This document shows positions 43,336 through 56,372 of a stretch of 64,000 bases of DNA, piece by piece (the stretch's first letter is position 1; the number at the start of each line of letters is the position of its first letter). Where the stretch lies: the NCBI RefSeq assembly GCF_028583425.1, contig NC_072798.1, positions 9,612,501 through 9,676,500 of the forward strand. The letters run 5' to 3'. The translations under genes were made by a program, and so were the position numbers. A model generated the notes under the pieces. The model was not told where the DNA came from and searched no databases. It was given only the letters and a program-made list of their open reading frames with translations. Origin of the DNA: Eublepharis macularius (lineage: Eukaryota; Chordata; Lepidosauria; Squamata; Eublepharidae).

Positions 43336-44110
43336 GTGAGTCCCGGTATTTCCAACTCCTCCCCGCAGCCCTCCGGGCACCTCTTTTTCTTTCTCCGCAC
43401 CGGGAGAGACCACCCGGTCTTCGATCGCCTTGCCCAGCTACCAGGGAAGGGGCCGCTCGGCTTGGCAATCCAGGATTCCCCTCTGCCTCGTTCAGTGACC
43501 TTGGAAGAGACAGGAGAGGGTGGCTGAGCGGAGCGGACTTTCCCCTGGAAGATCAGATTACCGCTGGCGGGGGACAAGGTGGTATAGTCCTCCCCGATAG
43601 AGGGTGGTGGCTGTGGCTAGGAGAGGGGTAGAGGCAAGGGGGAGATCGCCAGGGTTTTGCGAAATAGAAAGCCTGGAGGTCAGTTTCAACGCTCTGACAC
43701 AAAGGTGGTGTTTTGGGGGGGGGGGGAGGGCTTCTCGGTTGCTTGAGAAATGATGGATGGGAGGTCGTAGGACCGATCTGTTATCTGCAAAGGCTGCGAA
43801 TAGCGCGCGTCCGGTGCGTCTTGGCCCAAGGGGTACTTTCCAGCGTTGGAATCCAAGGAAACAGGTTGTGTGATTTTGCTTAATTTAATGTACTTTTTAA
43901 AAAAAGATTTTACTAGCCTTGAGGCCCTAGAAAGCAGGAGGCCATACAGATGCATAGATTCTCTGCTTTTACTTGAGTGTATATAATCTTCTCTAGACTA
44001 TTCTTGATAATTACGAGACAAGAGAGAAGGGCAGATACATTTCCCTAGATTTGTCTGTACTGGTTCCTTTTCTCTCCCATCTATCGCGCCAGTTTCCTTT
44101 TCCCAGACCT
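43336..44110. other. Unassigned sequence
   Basis: CpG content declines after 43.6 kb. No gene or clear repeat; poly-G at 43716-43727. Confidence 0.4.
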
Positions 44111-44261
44111 GGGCTGCTTCCACACACGTTGGATAATCCACTTTCAATACTCTTTAGTGAACATTTGGAACTGCTTTTCCACGTGTGGAACAAAAAATCC
44201 ACTTCCAAAGGATTGCTAAAGTGCATTGAAAGTGCATTATTCAACGTGTGCGTAAATGGCC
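44111..44261. mobile_element. GGGCTGCTTCCACAC-type MITE, copy 1
   Basis: Begins GGGCTGCTTCCACACACGTT and ends AACGTGTGCGTAAATGGCCC, an imperfect inverted pair. GGATAATCCACTTTCAATAC is mirrored by TTGAAAGTGCATTATTC. Highly similar to 47376-47526. Confidence 0.85.
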
Positions 44262-44809
44262 CTGCTTTTGTCCTCCCCTGTCAGTCTTATTACCCCTCTA
44301 ATATTTAGCTATGGTAGAGAGGGTTTCTGATTGACCTTCCCCCAAACGCACAGCTCCAAGTGCTCTCGAAAATATGGATTTGGAAGTCTGGGCAGCAACA
44401 CGTTTGCCTCGACTCTTCGGTGTTCAAAGTCGTCCTAAATAACTGCCGTATTTCCCATGCCAAAGAGCACGTTCGTACGGGAGTTATCGCTGATCGCTTG
44501 TCTGTGGGCTGGAGTGAACAGTGTTAGAATTATATTAGACTTCAGACTGGGAAGATAAATTTGTCGAAAGATGAGGGGGTTGGGTGGGAATTGATCCACG
44601 GATAAATCCGATCCGACAACCACAATTTAAAACCCACGTTTCCAAAAAAGGGACTCTGTTTAAAGCTCACTTTCTCCTCGTTTTTGTGTGGATCCCGGAA
44701 AGAATCGTCTCTTGGCAGCTCCGGCGATCCAACGGATTACTTTCTCCCCCAAATTAGCTAGGGTGGATTCCTGAATGCTGTTGTGTGAAATAATGAGGGC
44801 GGTGTTGTG
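44262..44809. other. Unassigned sequence
   Basis: No gene or repeat recognised in about 550 bases. Confidence 0.35.
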
Positions 44810-44810
44810 A

Positions 44811-46185
<1,375 letters not shown>

Positions 46186-46272
46186 AGTGCAACCTTAAGG
46201 ACGCTTTCCTGGGAGTAAGCTCTATCACATAGACCTGAACAGGATTTTGAGTAGACTTTAGGACTGCTTTGC
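46186..46272. mobile_element. Palindromic MITE (GCAATCCTA family)
   Basis: AACAGTGCAACCTTAAGGACG, TTTCCTGGGAGTAAGCTC and GAGTAGACTTTAGGACTGC. Confidence 0.7.
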
Positions 46273-47375
46273 AAGTTACCCGTCGTTCTACATGTCCTCC
46301 GTCCTGGTAAATGCGTATGGACGTCTGCTCCCCATTTTATTTCAGCCCTTGTCAATATCCCTTTTAAGACACTTGTCAATACCCCCTTTAGGACATTTTC
46401 TCTCACAGCTCACCTCGATACCTGGTGGCTCAGATTAGCTGCGATCCCTTCTTCAATTATGCCTGTGTGCGCTCAGGCTGATTTAGACCTAAATGTCCCG
46501 AAAATTTGCGGGAATACCTTCCAAGGAGATGCGTTTTGCAGCGAGAAAAACCTACTTATTCGCAAATTAATTCTAGATCAGGGCGACTGTGGGTCGTTGT
46601 GGGGGTTTTGCTCAGGTGCGAACGCTGCAATTGTACGCTTACATTTAAGTGCAGTAGAAAATTGGAGGGGGGGGGGGTTAAACGGTGCTCATCTGCTCAA
46701 TGCCTAGTTAGGCCGGAGTCCTGAAACTAGTTTAATTCTTCGGAAGCTTTATAGCTGGAGTCAAGCTTTCAAAACAGAACACGGCAGTTCTGCTGATTTG
46801 CTTCAATAGCTGGTGGATGGGTGGGGGGGGCAGGCTATTACGTCAAACAAATCTTTGGGATCGTGGAGCGTCCATCTTCCCTCCTGTTTGGTCAAGCGGC
46901 CCTCCTCTTTCTCCTTTCCAAAGAAGACTCCCTATTTTTTCAAAGTGGGCTTTTGAAAGACTCCCATCAAACCCAGCTCGATTTTTCCTCTCTTCCTAGC
47001 TTCTCAAAAATAAGAAATATCAGAGGGGGTGGGATGAATCCCCCCTCCCCATGCATGAACTTTGCAGGCCGAAAGACACCAGGCTGCTTCAACAAGACAG
47101 CAGAGCGGGTTTCTTGGCGATTGTGCGGAGATTCTCGGTTGTGTACTGACCTGGAAGACTCTCTGTGATAGGCTTCAAACAGGGAGCCACACCAGGGCAG
47201 TTATTAGGGCCGGACCATCAGGCACCCCTTTATGAGGGAGCCCCCCCTGCTTTGCCCCTCCCCTTCAGAGATATTTGGGTTTCTGAGGAAGACCCCTTGA
47301 AAGAGAGACAGAGCAGCACAGAGACCTTTGAAAAGATCCGGGGCATCTTAAAGCGGATAATCTTGCGCATAAACT
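46273..47375. other. Unassigned sequence
   Basis: No gene supported; G-runs at 46667 and 46823. Confidence 0.35.
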
Positions 47376-47526
47376 ATGCTGCTTCCACACACGTTGGATA
47401 ATCCACTTTCAATACTCTTTAGTGAACATTTGGAATTGCTTTTCCGTATGTGGAACAAAAAATCCACTTCCAAAGGATTGCTAAAGTGCATTGAAAGTGC
47501 ATTATTCAATATGTGTGGAAATGGCC
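47376..47526. mobile_element. GGGCTGCTTCCACAC-type MITE, copy 2
   Basis: Almost base-for-base like 44111-44261 through GGATAATCCACTTTCAATAC, CTCTTTAGTGAACATTTGG and CACTTCCAAAGGATTGC. The first GGG is changed. Two such similar copies 3.3 kb apart suggest recent activity. Confidence 0.85.
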
Positions 47527-47590
47527 ATTCCTTAGAGTTTTGGAGGAACCATCTCAGGACGCCTGCCCCTTATCCAGCGGCTTATTATGA

Positions 47591-47797
47591 GAGCCACAGT
47601 GTTTAGAGAGTTGGACTAGGATCTGGAAGTCCCAGGTTCGATTCCCACTCCACCCTGGAAGCCCACTTTAGCCAATCACATCCTCCCAGCTTAACTACCT
47701 CACAGGATTGTAGTGATGATAAAAATGGAGGAAAGGAGAAGATGTAAGCCTCTTGGGGTCCCTTTTGGGAAGAATAATGAGGTAGAAGTGAAGTAAA
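47591..47797 (+). mobile_element. Sauria-type tRNA SINE
   Basis: AGTGTTTAGAGAGTTGGACT head, CCCAGGTTCGATTCCCACTC B-box, CTACCTCACAGGATTGTAG and GATAAAAATGGAGGAAAGG centre, then CCTCTTGGGGTCCCTTTTG. Confidence 0.85.
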
Positions 47798-47933
47798 ATA
47801 TTCTGGATCGGTCCTAGTGTGTTTGACATTTGGTTGAGGGACCTTCTGAGACAGGGTCTCAACCACCCAGCACAGAGAGGGACTACCCCCGCCCCCAAGT
47901 TACACAATTTCTGATGAAATGCCAGTGCCGTTA

Positions 47934-48004
47934 ACAGTGCAATCCTAAAAAAGATTATTTAAATGGGTTTAGACTGGAGTAACTCTTTTTAGGATTGCGC
48001 AGTA
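47934..48004. mobile_element. Palindromic MITE (GCAATCCTA family)
   Basis: ACAGTGCAATCCTAAAAAAG on the left mirrors CTCTTTTTAGGATTGCGC on the right. Confidence 0.8.
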
Positions 48005-49286
48005 AACGGGCTAACATCCAAACACAGTGTTATGGGAGTTATATACTACTTGGTTCAGCCAGAGTTAACAAAACCCATCCAGCTAACTCTAATCAGAAGT
48101 GGAGCTTGTTTCTAGCGTTTAGAGTTCAAATTCAGCTTCACATTTAGTGTTGTGCATTATCTCAGCTTTCCTTAAAATGGTCCTGTAAGGTAGGCCAATG
48201 TTATCCCCCAATTGCTGGCTAGGAGAAGAGAGAGGAGATTGAGAGACTGTCGTTTATTTAGGCCGCCTAGTGGATTCATGGCAAATGCACGCATAGATTT
48301 TCTTATAGCTCAGACAGACATTACATGAGCTTTCTTTCTTCCTTTCTTCCTTTCTTCCTTTCTTCCTTCCTTCCTTTCTTTCTTTCTTTCTTTCCTCCAA
48401 GCACTGAGGTTCAAGGCGCCCTGGTTGCCTTGAGACCGAACAAATATTAAGACGTAACCGGTTTGCTGGATTTCTGGCTGATCAAATTTGCATTTTTAAA
48501 AGCTGCTCAGAGGGTCTGGGATGCCACTGAAAGCAACTCAACCGAACAGGCAAGCGTCTTCCGCGGAGGAGACCATATTGATCGACGCAGTCAGTCACCC
48601 CATCAAAGGAATTAGCTGCCGTCGTTAAAAAAAAAAATTCAAAAAGCCCTTCGAGACCCACGAATATTTCTCTGGCCTACATCATAAGGGGGGGGGGTAT
48701 TTTGTTTACATCGGTGCCCCAGCCTGCTGCCGATCTTCTCCGCAATCTTTTGTATCATCTTCTCTTGACAAGACGCATCTGACAACAGGGGGACAAATCC
48801 CGCCCCTATATTTTATCTCCTTTACAAGCTTAGAGGAGAGGATTTTTAAGGCCGTGCCAAGTTTTTCAAAATGGCTGTGGGACCCGGAGGAGGAACCTTC
48901 CCTGCCCGAAAATCAGGCCAATTCCTTTGTTCAATTATGTAATTTCTCATTTGAAACTGTAGACGGGAAAATCCTCTTGGAAGGTGTCATGTGATTGACA
49001 CCCTGAAACCATTCGGCGTCTCAAAAGAGGCCTCACTTAGCCACGAGGTGAGAGCGCCCTTGCGGGGTTGAATGAATGGATTCTTCCCCCCCCCTCCCCA
49101 AATCACAGGTAAGGCCTACGACTGGGAATATATATATATATATTCAGATTTGCGTTTTCAAAGAGGGAGCTGTGGTTACTTTTCAGGCGAATGGTGACAG
49201 GGAAACCGGTGTGTGGGTGTGGGATGGGGGTATCCCCCCCACCAAATGTACAGACAGAGCACTGGACGGTCTGAGGAAGACATGAG
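48005..49286. other. Unassigned; CTTT/CCTT microsatellite at 48329-48393
   Basis: No gene supported. 48900-49015 (TTCAATTATGTAATTTCTC, CATGTGATTGACACCCTG) is non-repetitive and could be conserved noncoding sequence. CACAGGTAAGG at 49104 resembles a splice donor but no exon is evident. Confidence 0.35.
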
Positions 49287-49372
49287 CTGCAATCCTAAAG
49301 GCGTTTTCCTGGGAGCAAGCCTCGTTGAATACTAGAGAATGTACTTCTGAGTAGACCTGCGTAGGACTGGTT
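49287..49372. mobile_element. Palindromic MITE (GCAATCCTA family)
   Basis: CTGCAATCCTAAAGGCGTTT, CCTGGGAGCAAGCCTCGTTG and TTCTGAGTAGACCTGCGTAGG. Confidence 0.75.
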
Positions 49373-49444
49373 TCTTAGTCTTTATTGACTTTTAGCTGAT
49401 AGTCTAGAAAACTCTATTCCAGTTTTTTCGGTTGCAATCAAAGG

Positions 49445-49445
<1 letters not shown>

Positions 49446-49510
<65 letters not shown>
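49446..49510 (+). repeat. (ATA)n microsatellite
   Basis: About 21 ATA/AAT units. Confidence 0.95.
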
Positions 49511-51089
49511 TACTGGCTCATATGCATACATAAAAAAAATACTAAGACTATACCTCACTGACTCCTAGATTCTTGAATAAAATCCAAGTCGGTGAGGGAC
49601 CAAAAATTCAAGCCCAAACTTCTGGTGGACTGTAGGAAATAGAGAAATAAAGATTATGAAGATGATAGAGCGGGTTTTTTTTTAAACGTGTCTGGACTAT
49701 GCTATTCCGAATCAGGACTCCAGCCCTGCCGTGTTGACAGAGATTGGGACTTACTGCCGCCTAAATGTGCCGATCAGATCGCAGCCTTAATCCAGACTCT
49801 CTCTCCTTCCTCTGAATTTCTGCCTAAAAACACCCACAGCCGGGCGAGCCTTTGTGTCTTGCGCTCGCTCGCGGGCTGCCCTCCTCCAGGGCTCTTTCTC
49901 CGCGCAGAATTGCCGAAGGGACCCAAACCCATCGCAGCAACCCGGAGAGGCGCATGTGTTTGGGGCTGGCCGTTGCGTTTTGTTCTCCCGAAAAGGCCTT
50001 TCTCCCCCGGTTTGCAAAGGCGGCGCTTCGGCGTTCAGGCAAGTGTCAGGTTGCTCTTGGGCCAGATTTATATGATCTGGGTCTGTAGCCGACGTTCGGA
50101 GTGGGATTGTTCGATCGCGATCTGGGCCCTTCGGAAAGCAGAAGATCTTCTTCGGCGGCAGCTGCGGCTGAGCGCTGCGCGAAAGTGAAACTGACCAGAG
50201 CCGCGCTTGAAACTGACCTTGGCGCTCGCTTCCCTCTTTGGTGGGCGGTGGGTGGGAGAGAGCTTTTGCCCGGCCGGCTTGGACGCGGGGAAAGAGCAGG
50301 AGGCTTTCCACCTTCCTCCAACAGCCACCGCGCCGCCTTCTCGCTGCTTCTTTTCCTCCCCTCTGCGCTGCACTTTCTCTCTCTTTTGGAAATGCTCCAG
50401 GGGGAAGGGTCGCCCCTTGGACCGGTGGAGCCGGTTTGGTCTTGCAGCGGCTGATTTTTTTTTAAAAAAATGTCCTGCGGGCAACGAAGCCCTTCTATTC
50501 CACACCCCCCCTCCAGAAAAGAGGGAAAATGCCGTTTCAAAACCAAGCTCTACCCTTTCTTTCCTGCTCGGCCCCTCTCGCAACAGCCGGGCCGTCTCGC
50601 TGGGGAATTGTTCTTTCTCCAAAGCGCTCGAGGACTCTCGCTCCCCTCCCCTTTCCTTCTCTCTCTCCCCCCCCCGTCTGATAGTCTGCAAAAATCTGCT
50701 CCCCCCCCTCCTCGAGAATACACTTGGTGGGGGTGGGGAAGGCCAGAGAGATAACCAGAATCGGTACGATCAGGTGTTAAAGCGTTTCGCTCTTTCTCCC
50801 GTGCGCACGAATTTGAATGGCAAGGACTCCTACGGAACAGCAAAGATAGGGGCTTACAGGGACTATTCTAGGAAAGCCAGCTCAGCATTGACGAAGGGAG
50901 GGGGAGGAACCCAAGAGTCATGGGTGGGTGCGGGGGGGGGCAGAGAAGACCCAGGGGCCACGATCCAGCCCCCTGAAATCCTCAGCATGTTCTTGACTCT
51001 TGGGGAACAAAAACACTTTCGCGGGATCGCTCCTGTTCTCTGTTTAAGCGTGCCCCTCCTTAAGGCTGTGGGTCCGGTGGTCTTCAGGG
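49511..51089. promoter_or_regulatory. CpG-rich region, densest 49840-50460
   Basis: CpG-dense sequence (GCGCTCGCTCGCGGGC near 49860; CAGCTGCGGCTGAGCGCTGCGCG near 50160). Frames of 166-303 residues in several phases are compositional and show no motif. It may be a second upstream CpG island of the GATA3 domain or a lncRNA promoter; unproven. Confidence 0.4.
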
Positions 51090-51200
51090 AGATCTGCTCT
51101 CCAAAGCTCACACCCTGAACATCTTGTTGGTCTCCAAAGTGCCACTGGACTCAAATCCTGCGGTTCTACTGCAGACCAACGAGGCTACCAACCTGACCAA
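51090..51200 (+). repeat. Interspersed GGTGCTACTGGACTCAAATC family copy
   Basis: CTGCTCTCCAAAGCTCACACC, TTGTTGGTCTCCAAAGTGCC and ACTGGACTCAAATCCTGCGG, then TTCTACTGCAGACCAACG. Confidence 0.75.
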
Positions 51201-52269
51201 TAAGATAAGCCCTTTTAGCGAGGCGAAGAAGGGACCGAGTCTTTACAACAGCGCTCTCACCCAGCAGGCATTTCAACGAAGCGTTAGGTTCAGAGGAAAC
51301 GCAAAGGCAACGGCTCAACAGGGCTGGGGATCGTAGGCTGCCGCGGAAAGAAAGAGGAGGGTGACTTTCGCGTTGGAATGACTCGGCTCGCCGAGGAACC
51401 GGGGAGGCGAATCCAGAATTTGGGCTCCTTTCCCGAAAAGGTGCTTCGTCTATTGTTTTGCGCCGGGGTTGCCTGGCTCGCACCGGGGATCGGGCCTCTG
51501 GAAGTTCTTCCCCTAAATTCCCAGCCTGAAATTGTTTTTCAGGGTGGGGGGCAGGGGAGTCTTTAGATCTCTGCCCTGGGCCGTGTCCCCTCTGTAACCC
51601 TCGGATCTATAGCCCCGGGCTGTTTACACAGCTTTACCTGCGCTGCGCTCCTTCCCGGTAAAGTCCCAGCCCCGCAAACGTAACATAATCCCTTTCACTC
51701 AACTGTATGGAGTCGAAAAGGGGTGGGGTGGGGGGCGAGGGGGGAGGAAGCCGGAGGGATGTGTGCGCGCGTGGTGGTGGTGGGGGCTGTCTTGCCATCC
51801 CCCTCGTCGGTGGGACAGAGAAATTCAGACCAGGTGCCAATAATCTAAACGGACATAAAAGTAATTTATAAGAGGCCGAACGCTTCCCCCTGTATTAGCG
51901 TAGGGTGGTGGTGGTGGATAAAGCTCCTGTCTTAACCAGTTTACTTAAGCGGAAGATCCACTGGAGCAAGGAGGCCAGAACTCCATGGGGGACACATCCT
52001 ATGCATGCAAATGGGCCCGGGTGCCAACATCTCCCGGACGGGAGGCGGTGGGATTCTCATTGGACAGCCAGAGTAGCCAGCAGAGGGTTAGACGGACTGA
52101 GAGTTCCCATTACTTCCGAGTAAATACAACTGTACCGCATCTGCTGGCTCTTTTGGCTTTGCGGGGCGCCCTGGTTAATCCCACATTGCTCAATGGCTTC
52201 TCCCCAAAGATAAAACTTTGCATAGAATTACAGTTTCCAGCACTCCTCACTCTCAACCAAGGGGGGCAG
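51201..52269. other. Unassigned sequence
   Basis: No gene or clear repeat; moderately CpG-containing. Confidence 0.35.
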
Positions 52270-52345
52270 AGAGGGGCAAAAGGCCTTGGGGATCCTATTT
52301 GGGTGGAAAGGCGGCATACAAATGTTTTAAATAAATACCGAAATA
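52270..52345 (+). mobile_element. SINE 3' tail
   Basis: CCTTGGGGATCCTATTTGGG, then TGGAAAGGCGGCATACAAATG and TTTAAATAAATA: the 3' end of a Sauria-like SINE. Confidence 0.65.
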
Positions 52346-53929
52346 AACCCCCCCTTCCATGCAAATGTATGTCAGAAGAGACAATTCTAATCCAGATTAA
52401 CCATTGTTAATAGGGAAAGCACCCCCCTATACATCCTTTTATTCCGGATAAATTAATGTGGGGCAACAGCCCACTGTCCATTAATGCGAATTAAGGCTTT
52501 CCAGTGTGAACGCAAACAACCGTTCCAGAAGCAGGGGTGGAAATCCACGCTTTTAACACATGCTCAGGAATGTTAGGTGACAACTGATGGGTACGGGCCT
52601 CTGGGCTGGTGAAGCTTTAGGGAAGACTCCGGGCAGAATACAGTCCGTCTCTGATCTTTCCTGTATGTGGGATTTTAAAATATAATGTCCATTCGACTGA
52701 AGCTAGCTTCGAACTGCCATTGCTGTGAATGCTCTAGGATTCGGTCTTCTTAGCCAAACGCTGAAGCAGTATTTTGGGGGGGAAAACAAAACTGAATATT
52801 GTCTTAAATGAACTCCTTCTGAAATCTCATTCTAAAGCCTCTGTTGATTTTAACACCTCTGGATTTCTAGTAGGAGGGTAGTGGAGCGTCTTTTCGATGC
52901 AACGAACCAAGCGCTCTTTCACTCCGGCAGAGGTAGCAAACCCTGAAGCGAGAGAAGAGGCATTTTCTTTAAAGGAAGTCCCCTCGAGTAAGAAATGTTG
53001 GGCGTAAGCGATCCGGCCTCGCCTTCGCTGGTGTTTTAGTGATCAAGGTTCGAGTCCGGTGGCTCCGTAGAGGCCAGTCATTTACTCAAGGCGTTAACAC
53101 CTCCAAGAGTGCGGTGCGAAGCAGAATCGCAAGTGTGCGTTTGGGACAATCTCTAGAGCATCTCTGCAGATATCTTGGCTGGGTGGGAAAGGTTCATTCC
53201 CCCCTCCCCAAAAAAGAATCCCTCTGTGAGAGAGAACTTGGGAAATGAAGCTCCTTAGAATCAAGGCTAGACTTCCTTTTGGTGCAAGTTTTTAAAGCTT
53301 GGGAGTAAATCGCACCGGAATCAATGGGACCCCCCAGTAATTATCTTCGGGATTCGGACCAATTTATTTATATGTAAAATAAGGGACCCCCCCCCCCATC
53401 ATGCACTTGCAAATAAGTTTGTTTTCAATCAGCCTGTGAGTGGTAGGAAAGGAGGACCCCCTTCACTGTAGATTTATGTTGCCACGCAAACGCTGCGACG
53501 GCTTCCAGATTTAGAACCGCAGCATACAGGCCGGTTAGCCAACCCCATCCCAAATGCTTCCATTGAGAGGCGAAGCGCTTCAAGGACCTCCACCTGTCCC
53601 CAACGCATTGGGAAAAACAGTGGCAACTTTCTGTCCTTTCCTCGCGAGTCACATCTGCTTGGCAGAGTCTGGAACTGGCAGGACTTTCCCCGGGGCGCGA
53701 TCGCAGCCCCCCCCAAAGAGTTAAGCCCTACTGCATGCAATTGGAGTTACTTTCGAGGAAAGGGGAGCAGACGGCGACAGAACTCGGCATTCTAATCCGG
53801 CTGGAGGCAGTTGGCAGGGATCTCAGGGGGCTTCGAGCGGCCTAACTCTGTTTAGGATCGCCTCCCTCTGCTAGGGTGGGTTCTCCTTTCTGTATCCCCC
53901 GCCAGCTGGGAAGGCCCCCTCTCGTTTTT
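52346..53929. other. Unassigned sequence
   Basis: About 1.6 kb without a gene. Fragments of the palindromic MITE family occur at about 53295 (GGGAGTAAATCGCACC, ATCAATGGGACC) and 53840 (AACTCTGTTTAGGATCGCC). Confidence 0.4.
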
Positions 53930-54012
53930 CATCCCTCCGCCAGCAGGGGCTTTAATTGACAGTTTTGCCCTAATGGAGCCCATTGTTGGAAGCAATTAGG
54001 CCAACATCAAGG
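53930..54012. promoter_or_regulatory. Candidate conserved noncoding element
   Basis: GGGCTTTAATTGACAGTTTTG, CCCTAATGGAGCCCATTG and TTGGAAGCAATTAGGCC form a compact non-repetitive block with TAATT, CCATTGTT (SOX-like) and CAATTA words. The look is that of a developmental enhancer core; conservation untested. Confidence 0.35.
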
Positions 54013-54169
54013 TTGGGGGGAGAGCGGGAGGCAGGCCGAGGCCGGGAGGGGGAGGAGAGGGGGGTCGTTTAATTCGATTTTGGAGGTGAGGGGCGTGTGT
54101 CTGAGATCATGGCCCGGGCTTTGTAGATCTTTTCCAGCTGAGAGAGAGGGAGAAGCGAGCCAAGAGCGC

Positions 54170-54172
<3 letters not shown>

Positions 54173-54248
<76 letters not shown>
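54173..54248 (+). repeat. (GA)n microsatellite
   Basis: About 38 GA units. The plus frame reads as alternating RE, the minus frame as SL; both rejected. Confidence 0.97.
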
Positions 54249-54251
<3 letters not shown>

Positions 54252-54389
54252 GTGCTTTGTGGGGGGGACTGCAAGACTGGCGGAGGATGGAAGAATGGTG
54301 CACTCGGGGCTCCTTTCTAAAGGAAAAACCAGCACTGATTGAATTTGCCACTCTTTCCCAAGTGCAAACCGCTGGGAGAGTTCGGGAGC
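54249..54389. other. Short unassigned spacer
   Basis: Nothing recognised. Confidence 0.4.
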
Positions 54390-54610
54390 GATCCTAAGTA
54401 GGTCTGCTCAGAAGTAAGCCCCGTGCTATTCAATAGAGGTGACTCCAAGGAAAGCGTCCATAGGATCGCAGCCTTAGATGCAGCCGGATTTCGCCAACCC
54501 AAAACGACTCAGGCAGCCCCTCTCCGCCTATGTTCCTAGAGGCAGGCAGCCTGCTTACTCGGAAGTAAATGTCATTGAATTTAATGCGACTCCCTCCCCC
54601 TTCCCTTGGA
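54390..54610. mobile_element. Palindromic MITE plus adjacent fragment
   Basis: GCGATCCTAAGTAGGTCTGC, TCAGAAGTAAGCCCCGTG and CCATAGGATCGCAGCC (54390-54476) form one member. ACTCGGAAGTAAATGTCATTG (54558) starts a partial second. Confidence 0.75.
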
Positions 54611-55144
54611 TTTACTTCAAAATGAAGCTCGGGAGTTTAGATCAGGTTTGGGGTTGTGTGTGGGGTGGTGGTGATTTTCAAGTAAGTTCCTTGGAACTCA
54701 TTGCCACTGGAAATGCTTTCGGAATATAAACGCCCCGTTGATTTCCTTCAGATCAATTCTGAAACTTCACTAAATGGCAGATCAGCCTCTCGTTTTTCAC
54801 GGCTGGGTGAGAGGGTGAGAAGTGTCTTGTCAAAAGCTTATGATATTAAGCCACCAGGCCAGAAGAGAGAATTTGTGCCATTCTTTGATCAAGTGATAGG
54901 TGCATCTTCGGGCATAAAAATCTGCCCCTCAAGAGAAGGCGATTTTCCTTGGGACTGCTGTAGGCTTCCCAATATTTCTGAGGGCGAGCGAAATCGCCTT
55001 AAGACTAGACTCCTATAGGCGCGCTTGCTGCGGAGCAAGTGTCAAATGCAGCTTACTTCCGAGCAAACGCGCACAAGGTTGCAGGCCAGAGGTGGCATAT
55101 GCAAAATGCAATGACATTGTTTGTGGAAACGTCCTTGGTACTGA
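54611..55144. other. Unassigned sequence
   Basis: No gene recognised; a 105-residue plus frame (54701-55018) has no motif. Confidence 0.35.
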
Positions 55145-55230
55145 TCTCACACTGTGTAATCCGCCTTGCGTCTCAGTGAGAAAGGCGGACTATAAATGGC
55201 ACCAATAACAATAACAATAACAATAACACG
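55145..55230 (+). mobile_element. SINE 3' end with (AATAAC)n tail
   Basis: CTGTGTAATCCGCCTTGCG, TCTCAGTGAGAAAGGCGGAC, TATAAATGGCACC and an AATAACAATAACA tail. The same end occurs inverted at 35897. Confidence 0.75.
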
Positions 55231-55459
55231 GAAAAGCTGGACAGTGGAGCTCGAAAAGCCTGCTTATTCTAAAATTGTTTTTTTAATACACTAGAGGCGT
55301 GTCTATTGGAATTTCTTTCCGTCCAAAGATTCCGTCCAAAGTAATTTCCCCCTGAAGAGCGCTGGTGCTCGAAACGCTTTGGGAAGAATTAAAAGAATTA
55401 AACCAGCGGTGCCTGGTTTAATTGGCTCGAATGGTCGATCTCCCTCTCATCCCTCACAC

Positions 55460-56105
55460 TTACTTGCGAGTAAACGAGAGCGACCCTAAGAAGGTCTACT
55501 CAGAATTAATCCCCATTTCATCCAGTAAATATTCCTCCTGGGAAAGGGTTTTTGATTGCATCACCTCTCACTGAATTCCAGGGGATTTTCTTCCGAGGAG
55601 ACATGCACTGATGCGGTCAAGGCATGGCTGGCAAGGGGTCGTTTTCGAGGAGTCCTACTGAAATCAGTGAAAGCGAGAGAGGGGACGCGCGAGGCTGCTT
55701 GGCTGCGATTCAAGAGGCTCATTTATTTCCAGGGCAATCTTAGGCAGAGTTATTCCAGTCTAAATCCACTGAATTCAATGGGCTTAGACGGGGTTACTTC
55801 TGCACAGGACCGCACTGTTCATGTATTCCTTTAGGTGGTTGCTTGGTTGGCTCGCCGGTTTGGCCCTTCGAGGCATCGGTTTGAGGTTGCTCCAGTGGCC
55901 TCCTATACAATATATTCCTAGCCCGAGGGCTACTGACTGCTACCAGTTTTATTTTGGAAAAGCAAGCCGAGTATTGACATTACCATGCGGTCTGCTCTCA
56001 TTCCAAGAACTCTCACAGTGCAATCCTAAACAGAGTCACTCCAGTCTAAACCATTGATTGCAATGGCCTTAGACTGGAATAACGTTGTCTAGGGTTGCAC
56101 TTTTA
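55460..56105. mobile_element. Cluster of three palindromic MITEs
   Basis: Members at 55460-55545 (CTTACTTGCGAGTAAACGAG), 55727-55815 (GGGCAATCTTAGGCAGAGTT, TTCCAGTCTAAATCC, GGGCTTAGACGGGG) and 56014-56100 (GTGCAATCCTAAACAGAGTC mirrored by AGACTGGAATAACG and CTAGGGTTGCAC). The intervening DNA is unassigned. Confidence 0.8.
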
Positions 56106-56167
56106 ATTGACTCCGTTTGAGAATCTACTCACTCTTATGGTTATCCCAAACGTGTGGGATGAAAACA

Positions 56168-56372
56168 GAGTTGCCAGCTCCGGGTCGGGAAATTCCGGGA
56201 GATTTGGGGTGGTGGAGGCTGAGGTAGGAGAGGTTTGGGGAGGGAAGGGACCTCCGCGGAGTATAATGTCATACAGTCCACCCTCCAAAGGAACTGATCT
56301 GAGTGGCCTGGAAATCAGTTGTAATCCCGGGAGATCTCCAGCCATCACCTGGAGGTTGGCAACGCCAGATCA
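56168..56372 (+). mobile_element. GGTTGCCAAC-type MITE, copy 4
   Basis: GAGTTGCCAGCTCCGGGTCGG start and GGAGGTTGGCAACGCC end. GGGAGATTTGGGGTGG, ATACAGTCCACCCTCC and CTGATCTGAGTGGCC match the family. It is the only copy in the GATA3-proximal half. Confidence 0.8.

Noticed and set aside
50207..51118. 303-residue plus-strand frame
   Set aside because: Open mainly because of GC-rich composition; overlapping frames on both strands are equally long and none resembles a protein family.
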